Of a stretch of 64,000 nucleotides of DNA, positions 36,041 through 45,090 are shown one piece after another. The stretch lies in the NCBI GenBank assembly GCA_921293015.1, contig OV121092.1, forward strand, positions 31,627,764 through 31,691,763, written 5' to 3'. Both the position numbers and the translations under genes were made by a program. How positions within the stretch are numbered: the first letter of the stretch is position 1; every line of letters begins with the position of its first letter. The DNA comes from Phorcus lineatus (taxonomy: Eukaryota > Mollusca > Gastropoda > Trochida > Trochidae). The notes under the pieces were generated by a model that was not told the origin of the DNA, made no database searches, and saw only the letters and a program-made list of their open reading frames with translations.

Positions 36041-36420
36041 AAAAGTGATCTCACGGAAATGGAAATAAATGAAACCTATGTTACACCTATAACCTTTAAT
36101 GATATTACCTATAAACCTATTATCTCATCAAATGAAGCAATTCTAAACGAAGGTACCATGTTCACTTAAATTATGGGATTCCATTTCTCTAACTCAAATG
36201 ATAAAAAGGTGTTAAACATGGCCACCACTATTCATTTGCTTAATCCTCGATAAGTTCTTCCTCATCAGCGGACGTCAGGATAGATTAATGAGATGTGTGA
36301 CACTCATTAGATAAAACTTTTGGCATAAACGTATTTTTATTGTAGAAAATTTGAAGAGATTAATTTAAAAAAAAGTATTTCTGCCCCTTTAAAGACGTCT
36401 TTACATTTTCAATTTATGTT

Positions 36421-37615
36421 TATACACAAGGTCTAAACCTACGCTTTTGACACACGACTCGCTCGCATGGCAACGCTTCCACATGATTGAATATTTGATC
36501 AATTTTGATTAATTATGAATATTTTATTTTCAATATCATAGCTTTGATATTGTCTTCGTACATGAAAAACATTGAACACAGTTTGATTTAAAAAGGCATG
36601 TTAATGCAATGTAAGGATTTCAATACACTAGAGGATTTAAAAAATACTCTGTTTTACATTGCATTTCTAATAGTAAAGGTTCAAGGATATTCTATGACAA
36701 ATTAATTGGGGACAACACTGTCCCAAAGGTACTTGATTATTGGCATACTGTCTTTCAACATGATATATGCTGGAAAGATGTGTTTAGATTTTATAGGAAA
36801 TGTACAAGTGATTGTAAACTGTTAGATTTTCAATACAAATTTATTTACAGAACGATATACAAAGAAAGAATTAATGAAGATGAAGCTAGTTGATAATGAT
36901 TTATGCATATTTTGTAAACATTCCTCAGAAGATGTCTCGTATGTTTATTTCGACTGAATTCGTGAAGAAATTTTGGAATACTTTGAAACTTTTTCTAAAT
37001 ACTCATCTTAAATCTAACATCACACTTAAAAAATTTACTATTATGTTTGGACTTTGTTCACACAATAAATTATTTAACCATGTCATACTTTTGGCCAAAC
37101 GATTCATTTATGTTTCAAGTATTAAACAACATGTTCTTTCTTTTGAGGGATTTGTTAAATGTCTTAGGATGACATACAACATTGAAAAATTTATAGCTAG
37201 AAAAAAATAATAGGATAGCATCTTTAGATAAGAAGTGGAATCAACTACCTGCTATAATTAATTGAAGCACTCATAAAATACTAATATCTCACTGCCTGCA
37301 TTCTTATGTTATCCAACTTTATACAATTATTTGTATCAACATCATCAAAACATTTTCTGTTATGAACATGAAGTTTTTTGTACTCCTGATTGAGTAGGAG
37401 CTAATAAAAGCTCAATGGTATGTACATTGTCTTTTCATGTAAAATGTATGATATGAAATGGAATTAAAAAAAAAAAAATGAAGCCATTCTAATATATAAT
37501 TATTGAAAATAAGATATTCATAATTAATAAAAATTGATCAAATATTCAATCATGTGGAAGCGTTGCCATGCGAGCGAGTCGTGTGTCAAAAGCGTAGGTT
37601 TAGACCTTGTGTATA
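36421..37615. repeat. Inverted repeat (115-bp arms) around a LINE fragment
   Basis: The arms 36421-36536 and 37501-37615 are nearly identical reverse complements, sharing ACGACTCGCTCGCATGGCAA and CCACATGATTGAATATTTGA. Between them is the 3' end of a LINE. In addition, a 25-bp word (AAAAATACTCTGTTTTACAT plus TGCAT) occurs at 36640-36664 and at 37630-37654, the second copy just outside the right arm. Confidence 0.8.
36642..37480 (+). pseudogene. LINE 3' fragment (reverse-transcriptase C-terminal tail)
   Basis: Read with one frame change near 36860, the sequence gives a typical C-terminal region of non-LTR retrotransposon ORF2. It contains LDFQYKFIYRTIY followed by a zinc-knuckle-like LCIFCKHSSEDVSYVYFDC. 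Such C-x-x-C...H/C motifs sit after the reverse transcriptase in CR1/L2/Rex-like LINEs. In-frame stops are at ~36890 and ~36955. The fragment ends in an A-rich tail near 37465-37479. It is 5' truncated and inactive. The open frame at 36890-37210 is only part of it. Confidence 0.75.
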
Positions 37616-37654
37616 TTATATAATATTATAAAAATACTCTGTTTTACATTGCAT

Positions 37655-38157
37655 CGAATATCAAATTTCAATGCTGACAACGTGAAAAACAGCGTTCAAA
37701 GCATTTAAAATGTCAAGCCATTGACATTCGCTGGCTTATTTATAAAAAATTCTGTGGTACATAACCAAGCCCTCTGGATACATGACTAAATAATTTGTTG
37801 CCCTACCTGAAGGTATAAACACGCATATTAATAATTTCTATACCAGCTGCGTTGTCAGTGTAACGCGTTTAATGTTTATCAGACATTTCAGGGTTTATGT
37901 CGATTTTAAGACAGGTGTTTTTGGCAGATTTATAGAAAAATAGATTAGGTTTCGGGTTGTGATTGTACACGCTAAATATGAAAGTATCGTATTCGAGATA
38001 AACTATTGTAGTCTAGATTATTCAATTTGTTTTCAGATAGAACATCGCCGTTCGTTTTTTTCTAAAGTAGTAACACCCACTATCTTGTCAGTGTCTGCCC
38101 TGCATTGGAAAATATCTCATTGGAGACAGCATTCGGAGGAGTGGATTCGTGAAAAAA
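37655..38157. other. Non-coding stretch
   Basis: No gene was recognised. The open frame at 37959-38285 enters the left arm of the next foldback and has no known family. Confidence 0.4.
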
Positions 38158-39230
38158 TAATCAACGATCTCTTTCAGGAACTCACGATACCGAATGCATT
38201 CTGTATGTTATCGATATATAAGGTCATGAGACTAGAAAATGTCCTTTTCTGGAGAAGTATTCCCAGTTTTCGGATTTCTGTCTAAATGTTTGACAGTACC
38301 CCTTTGTAGTCAATACTTGCACTACCCGTTTTTCTCGTCAAAAAGTGTTTGTACCGGCACCGAGTCCTGGATTTTACACCATGGTCAGAACATTTCTTAC
38401 AGCGGAACAATTGAGATGGATATGGTGTAAAGGACGTCTCATTATACTCCGTGAAGGTATTGGCAGTTTAATTTATATGAATCTCATTAGCCATCATGGC
38501 TGCCTGCAGGGATGGAGGACAAGGTTATCTAAGTTAATGATGATCCTCACTAACTTGACTTAGCAAGGTCCACAAGGGTGAAGACCACAGATTCAAACCT
38601 GATGCACAGCTCATCCTAGAGAAGACAGCTATCGTGGCTGTATGTCAAAGTGACACGGGAACCTGTGCTGATGACGAGTCCACTGTAAGAAAGGCTGTTA
38701 TCCTGGTGTGAAATTCAGACTTCTGTATTGTTACCATCCTGGTACATCAGCGCATTTGTCTCCGACTACCTCATTCATATACCCTGATATCCTTCCGCCT
38801 TAAACGCTCGTATCGCTTACGACTGGTTACTCATGGCTATTTATAGCCTACATTGACGTTTGTTTGAATTCACATACGGGGTGTCGCTATTGCTGAATGC
38901 GAGTCATTTCATTGGCTTGCTATATTTAGCGATACGAGCGTTTCAGACCGAAGGATATCAGGGTATATTATGGAGCAAGGCGGAGACAAATACGCTGATC
39001 TAGCAGGATGTACTGTTACAAACAACTTAAAAAGAGCCGAACAATTTTGACGAGAAAAAGCATTGTAGTGGAATTACTGACTACAAAAGGTTACTGTCAA
39101 AACATAATATCCGAAAACTAGAGATACCACTACGGATTGTAGAATGGACATTTTCTAGTCTCATGACCTTATATGGATTATAATACAGAATGCGTTCGAA
39201 GTCGAGGATCCGTGAAAGAATTCGTTGATT
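38158..39230. repeat. Nested foldback (two sets of inverted arms)
   Basis: Outer arms 38158-38344 and 39045-39230 share, when flipped, AAGGTCATGAGACTAGAAAA and TTTTCTCGTCAAAA. Inner arms 38729-38816 and 38929-39020 share ATACCCTGATATCCTTC and ACGCTCGTATCGC. The inner loop is ~112 bp. The left side carries ~380 bp (38345-38728) without a partner, so the two arm sets are asymmetric. This is probably one or two foldback transposons. Confidence 0.8.
38559..38711 (+). CDS. Unassigned coding-like fragment
   Basis: A short open frame reads KVHKGEDHRFKPDAQLILEK and then TAIVAVCQSDTGTCADDEST and VRKAVILV, ending at TGA (38709-38711). Its composition is strikingly protein-like compared with neighbouring frames. 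It begins at an acceptor-like CTTAG (38559-38563) and contains a donor-like CACT|GTAAGA at 38693/38694. It could be one exon of an unseen gene or a piece captured by the foldback, in whose unpaired left region it lies. I do not recognise the family. Confidence 0.3.
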   Translation, partial: LSKVHKGEDHRFKPDAQLILEKTAIVAVCQSDTGTCADDESTVRKAVILV

Positions 39231-39900
39231 AAACCTAAATAAAACAATTTCTGAGTGACACCAATATCTCCCTCGGAGTTTACGTCCTTCCAGAGATCTA
39301 TATATATATATCAACGTAAATGCCAATTCCATGTCGATCCTAGGAGGCATTGTTCTAGAATAGAGAAATCATTAAAGTAAATATAGCGTTGTCTTTGTCC
39401 ATCACTGACGATTATCTTTTATGAAGTGACACTGCAGTTTTCTCTTATATGTACATTGGATACAATGCATTCGACCCGAAAATTCTATCGTGTATTCGAT
39501 AGTTGATGAATGGGTTTTAGCTGATACTTTATCGTATCGCATCACGGGTGATATAGATTTTTTATTTAAAGGACACAATATATAAAACACTGCAAAGAAA
39601 TACTGGTACTAAGAAAACGCTTGAGAAGCATATTCAACAGGTGCTAAAGTGATTTTTGCAAGCTATGTATTTGGCGCATATATCTAGATCGATCTCATGT
39701 ACTTGCAGGCGATACTACAATAATTATTTTCGGCTTCAGGACTAAAATTATTCTGTCTTCCTACTCTCGCGACATATCTTCAGCGTTGTGTTCATTTATA
39801 AACCTGTCAAAAAAAGTTTTCACTCCGGTGTCTTGTTATAAAAAGTGGTCGTGATAAACATTATTACCACAATTATTATCCAAAGTTTACACATTTAGTG
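39231..39900. other. Non-coding stretch
   Basis: A short (AT)n run lies near 39298-39311. The minus-strand frame at 39081-39350 shares residues with the 37959-38285 frame only through the inverted arms. Confidence 0.4.
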
Positions 39901-40364
39901 CTTAAAGAGCCACTCCGTGATTTCCATAATAAATTATTTACCTTTGATACGCACCTAAATGTCATATATGGTGATATAAAATCAAAACATCTGAACTTTT
40001 CATGTCCAAAAGACATATATATGGCAAATACTGGTTTTCCATGAAAATCTAAAAACAGCCTTGTAAATGCAGAGAGGTGTAGATATCACGTCCATTATAC
40101 ATGGATATTAGTTATATAACCTAACAAACACTAACTGCCCTCCTGGCTGTTTTAGATAAGTCTCCAAAATTACGTTTGACTATTTGACGCGCGCCACTGT
40201 CCGGTCTTCGATCATAATTGTAAAATTTTACTTTCATATTGTCACTGTAAAAAAACAAAAAGCTTTAAAATGTGTATTTTTGGTAACAGTCGATACTTCG
40301 CGATCAAATGACACCATTGATTAAGATTGGCATATATGATTCCAACAACTCACGGAGTGGCTCT
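39901..40364. mobile_element. ~470-bp MITE, copy 2
   Basis: A second copy of the element at 27572-28044, in the same orientation. The left end CTTAAAGAGCCACTCCGTGA is intact. The right end stops at GGAGTGGCTCT and lacks the final TTAAG, so the last bases are lost or changed. Confidence 0.85.
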
Positions 40365-41629
40365 AGCGCATGCATTGTTCGTAAAATCGAAATTCAAAGC
40401 GAAATTCCATTTTATAAAGGTATGTTATTAGTGCATGATTATAACATAACCAAGTCTAAACATATAAATGAGGGTATCATGTTGGTTAATTTAGATTTGG
40501 CAATCAGATAATTGAGGGTGCATGCTTAATAAGAAAATGAAGTACAACCATTCATCGGTGTTACGATTGTGAAAAGGGTTGGAATTTCTCTAAAATCTTC
40601 CTTGAAGATCTTTGCACGAAATTGCTGAAAGTCACATATAAGGTAGCTGAAGTAATGGGTATTCCATGTGTCTCTTTTCGTGCAGGAAACTCCAATATTT
40701 TTTTCTCACCGAGCCTTCAAAGTCAGCAACCTGGTTCGCCATCTTGTTTTGCTCCAGTGGCGGCAACCATGCAGTCATTGGTGCCAGGCCCACTCTTTAG
40801 CGCAAGCGTAACGAGGCCCGGGAACCACGTTGTCAAAGTCAGGTGACTATGAGTAACCATTTACAAGGGGCGATAACTCAAGAAGTTAGACTTACAGTTG
40901 CACATTTCAGGAATGTAAGACCAGTTTAAAGACGTGCCATTGATCGCAAACAGCCATCTTCATTCATAAAAAAAGATCAAAGTCGGAAGAATTTTCTTTT
41001 TTTTTTGAATTAACAAAGGCTTATTTTTCGAGTTACATGTAGAGACTTGCAAGTCTAAAGATGCACAATATCCCAAGATCAAGAAGAGTAAATCGTGCCG
41101 AAATCATAATGATTATGGTTTTTATGCATTGTCAACTTCTTTGCAATAATCACCAATTGGCGAGGAGATTTTGTTAAGACAATTCTTCAAAACATGCCGC
41201 TGGAGCTTAATGCATAAACCAAATTTTTTACGAAACTTGCGTTTGTTCAAATAACTTTATGTGTAATGAATATGTTTTAAATACGGCTGAATGCTGTTGT
41301 CGTCACTTGCGACTATATCATTGAATTTCGTGAAATTTGCATGAAGACTAAATCATCCTAATACTAAAGGACATGACAATGTCATGTATTGACGGAATAC
41401 CCAAGACAACATTATATTTGTAGAGCACTTGAGCCTATCACCTATGTTGACATACTTGTCAATGGTCTGTGGAACATAAGTAGAAAAATATCGGATTAAT
41501 GATATTTCATTTATGATTTTTGTAGTGCGTTTACATAAAAGATGTAATTATCTGAAGCAAAATAATATATAACGGAAGGTCCCTGATGAGATAAAATACC
41601 TAACGATTTAGTATTATCAGTGTAAAGGA
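40365..41629. other. Non-coding, with a GC-richer patch
   Basis: The patch at 40650-40870 is GC-richer and might hold a gene start on the minus strand (see findings). Nothing else was recognised. Confidence 0.35.
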
Positions 41630-41965
41630 GCTGGAGCACGTTTATCTAAAATTTTATTTTCCAAATTTTCCCGAATTTATGCCAAATGTATTATCTTCAG
41701 AGGGTCAAACATCTAATCACTCCACTCAGTCATTCGTAGTCATTTAAGAAATTATCACGTATCAAGCAAAAACCACTGGCGGCCATTTTAGTATGAACAC
41801 CTTTTTAATCATTTGAGGTAGGGAAAATGCTTTTTCGTAGCTTTACCAATCACGGTAATTTTCTTTAAGAACTGCCTCCTTTATTAAAAACATTGTCTTC
41901 CAATACTGGTAACATTTATGTTCGTTTTCGTGAAATAAGATTTGTGTGCCACTGTCCCTTTAAGA
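41630..41965 (+). repeat. Dispersed copy of the long-element terminal repeat (copy 2)
   Basis: Same orientation and block order as 31441-31775, including TTATCTTCAGAGGGTCAAAC, ATCAAGCAAAAACCA, a GGCCATTTTAGTATGAACAC block and a GGTAATTTTCTTTA block. It ends ACTGTCCCTTTAAG, giving short ends related to CTTTAAAGG. A stand-alone, MITE-like form. Confidence 0.65.
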
Positions 41966-42200
41966 TCATTGAGAATGTTAACTAGCTTGTTCACTAGGGC
42001 TTGAAGGTTAGCTGATTTCACACTTGTGCACAGAGCACCTTGAATAAAATGCCAAATGATAGGAGGATTTTGAAGCTGAACCGAAAGAGAATTTGGAAAT
42101 TTGAAATTGATCGAGAGGATACACAGGGGGATAGCTTAAAACAGCCCGACAGTGTTTAAAGAAATAAAAGGTTTGAAATATCATAAACATGTTTCAAAAT

Positions 42201-42418
42201 AACAAATATTGCCTCTACCGGGATACAAACTCGACCTATCGGAAGACCCCATCTGTACAACATTCTTACATGTAAAATGCATGTTCGAACATCGGCTTGC
42301 CAGTCGTGCGGTCTTCGCCAACTGTCTTCAGTAGGCTTGACACATGCGCTTTAACGGGTGGACGTCAGACCGTGTGGGGAGGATACTTGGTCGTCTCCTG
42401 ATAGAGGCAATTTTTGTT
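42201..42418. mobile_element. ~218-bp MITE with 26-bp inverted ends
   Basis: The left end AACAAATATTGCCTCTACC is matched by the reverse complement at 42393-42418 (AACAAAAATTGCCTCTATC). Pairing continues to 26 bp with four mismatches. The interior is GC-richer than the flanks and contains CpGs. On the minus strand a B-box-like GGTCGAGTTTGTATCCC occurs near the left end, so a tRNA-related origin cannot be excluded. Confidence 0.65.
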
Positions 42419-43002
42419 TACTTTATTTGATTCAGACATGCAGATGATGCAGTAAGAACTTTTGTAAACAATTTCTATCCAAACTTATATATGTTGGATG
42501 AATAACGTTATCGTCATAGAACATTACGGGTAAAAATGGCGATTTTAGAAAAATTTTGCAACATATTTAACGAAACCTGTCACAAGTTATTAGTCAAACT
42601 CAACAATGTGTGTATAAAAATAACTTACAGCATTTGAATTGGCGTTACCATAACAACTGTACAATTAACAAAAGTCATGAATGAACACGTGTGGAGAGTA
42701 GTTAAATACTTGAAAATATAATTAAGTTGACAAATGTTCCATTTTTGGTGCAAATTGAATATCACAAAGGTTATAACTAGTAAACTACAGCTGATTAAAG
42801 TATTTTCATTAATCATAGACCTGTTCGTAATTCGTAGAGCTAATCATTTAAACTTGCACCAAAAACGTACTTTTGGCTGAAATTAAAAATGGTGTAGAAA
42901 AACAGAGGGTTTCAAAGAACTTGCGTTCAAAAAACGAGAGGCACAGAAAAAGTCAGTATTCAGAATTTGAAGTTACTCATAAAAGAGCAGACGTAAAAAA
43001 AC
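42419..43002. other. Non-coding stretch
   Basis: Nothing was recognised here. Confidence 0.4.
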
Positions 43003-45090
43003 ATTTGGTTTCTTTAGCATGAGGACTTTAGAGCGTAAGATTCATTTTGCATGAAGAAATGCTTTGGTAGATATTTTTTAAATCTTTAAAGTTGATTCTT
43101 TAAACAGGAACAATAGTTAAATATTGGAGAACAAATCATACAGTGCCGTCCATTGAAAAATGTGTGAGCATGCATCCGGGAATGAAACGTCCGTAAAATA
43201 TTTATCAGCGAGCCTTTCTTAATATACTTGTTAGCGAGAAAAGAAACATTTTAAGTGTTTAATGTTTAGGAGATTGGTTGATAGATCTTACTTTATCTCA
43301 AAGGTCCATGTTTTTTGCTGCTTCATTAAAATTTGTTAAAATGTCTTTTGCCGATAGCGAGCTATTTCGTACTAGTTAGTGAGAAAAGTAAAGGTTTCAG
43401 TGTTTAATTTTTCGAAGATTAACTGTATCTCAAACGTGCAGGTATTTTTCACTTGATAAGAATCATCACAATTTGGTAAGTTTCTTTAGCCAATAGGTTT
43501 AGTTCTACTTGCTACATGTTTTTCTTAGTTTCTCTCAATCACATCTTACACATACATTTACCATTCAAAGGAGTCATTTTCCGAAAACAAATCATTCCAA
43601 ATTAGTAGAATGACCAATACTAAATGAATAGCTTGTTAATGAGGAATTAGGAATTAAAGAAAGTATTACTATTACATTGTATATATTTAAAAATTTTTTT
43701 TACCACGACTTAGGATTGATTCGAAGAACATAAAATAAAGACTTAAAAAACAACAATTATTTGAATTAAGAAAAAAATAATGTATATAAGACGTTATAGT
43801 TTTCAACTCTCTTGCGTGGGAAATCATCTTGCGAGACCAACATCTAAAATTCCAATTTCCGACTCCTTCTATAAGAGTTTGCAGATGTGTCCATGTAATT
43901 ATCTATAAACCTTACAACATGCATAGCTTTTATATCTACAAAGATTTTTAAAAGCAATACATTTATCATATTTTCTAAAGACAAATGTCAATAACCTAAA
44001 TGAGCGTGAGGAAATGTCCTTGGCGAATTGAAAATAAGTTACACAAATATCTGTAACATTACTTATTTAATTTTAGGCGTTAGATAATACAGAAACGTTT
44101 CAAGGACAGTAAATAGTACATATCATATTCGAGAAAAAGTTAACAAGAAACATTAAGTTTGGAAAAACAATTGGCAATAAATATTAAGCATTCAGAAACA
44201 AGGAACATAGAAACCGCCAAAAAGCATTTTGTTTATTTTGCCACGAGGACTTTATAGCGTAAGGTTCAGTTTGCATGTATGAATGCATTGGTATCAATTG
44301 TAATCAAAATTAAATCACCATTGTTACGTTGATGTAACATTGCAAATTATTGATCTCGATAGAAAGGACGGTGAGAGAGAGATAGAGACAGAAACACAGA
44401 GAGAGACAGAGACAGAGAGACAGACAGAGACAGAGAGAGATTTCAGTAAAATTTAGTATGATTATCCTAATATTGAAAAGGATGGACTATTTAATCGTGT
44501 GATTTTTAATTTCAGGCACTGTTATTTGTATAGAAGAAGTGTACAGGGTAATATGATAATGCAGAAACTAATTGTGAATCATAGATTTAAATTAATTCTT
44601 ACTTTATTGATTTACTTACAAACAACAAGAAATTGAAAAAAGAATTCTAAGAAAGAATACGACCAGAAATAATATACTTTTAATTGAAAGCACAGGGGCT
44701 TAGTTAATAATGTATTTCATCTGTCAACAACAAGTCAAAACTTCAAAAAGGTTGTTTTTAAAACACAATATTTTACATTTATTTTGTGTGGGAAGTCCAC
44801 TTGTTTTGAGACAAAAGCTGTGACACAAACATTTACAAAATTTCTATTTTTCGACTCCTTTAATACGATTTTGCAGATGTGTCCCTATAATAATTCATAA
44901 ACCTTGAACACGTATAACATTTATATCAACAAACATAGTTAAAGCAATATTTTATATTTTTAACTACCATTTAAGATTGTACATGTCAATTACCTAAAGG
45001 AGCGTGAGTAAATGTCCTCGACGAATTGAAAACAAGGTACATAAATATTTGTAAGGTTACATGTAAACGTAGGTATTAGGCAAATCACAA
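43003..45090. repeat. Ancient tandem duplication, ~1-kb units
   Basis: Unit 1 (about 43003-44110) and unit 2 (about 44222-45090) share ordered blocks. The start is GAGGACTTTA(G/T)AGCGTAAG. The end carries GACTCCTT, TTTGCAGATGTGTCC, CAATTACCTAAA-like and GAGCGTGAG...AAATGTCCT..GACGAATTGAAAA blocks. Unit 1 is longer because of an internal ~145-bp duplication at about 43220-43500 (GTTAG(C/T)GAGAAAAG ... TCTCAAA). Divergence is considerable. No coding potential is evident. Confidence 0.7.
44368..44442. repeat. GA/GACA-rich microsatellite
   Basis: An imperfect run of GAGA and GACA words inside unit 2 of the tandem duplication. Confidence 0.9.

Larger units (their letters stand above)
31441..36395. 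mobile_element. Long-TIR element of unknown class, ~5 kb
   Basis: The inner arms 31801-32187 and 35642-36040 are clear reverse complements (~390 bp). Outside them, 31441-31775 and 36045-36395 are also inverted copies of one another, more diverged. The full inverted ends may therefore reach ~750 bp, with outer tips near TTTAAAGG. Between them lies a decayed reading frame (32479-35370). I see no DDE core, reverse transcriptase, helicase or integrase. No target duplication is evident. The outer repeat also occurs alone at 24450-24750 and 41630-41965, so an alternative is a ~4.2-kb element (31801-36040) nested between two copies of another repeat. Confidence 0.75.

Noticed and set aside
36890-37210. 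106-residue open frame as a gene
   Set aside because: It is an interior part of the LINE tail; the cysteine motif lies partly upstream in another frame, and the fragment has stops.
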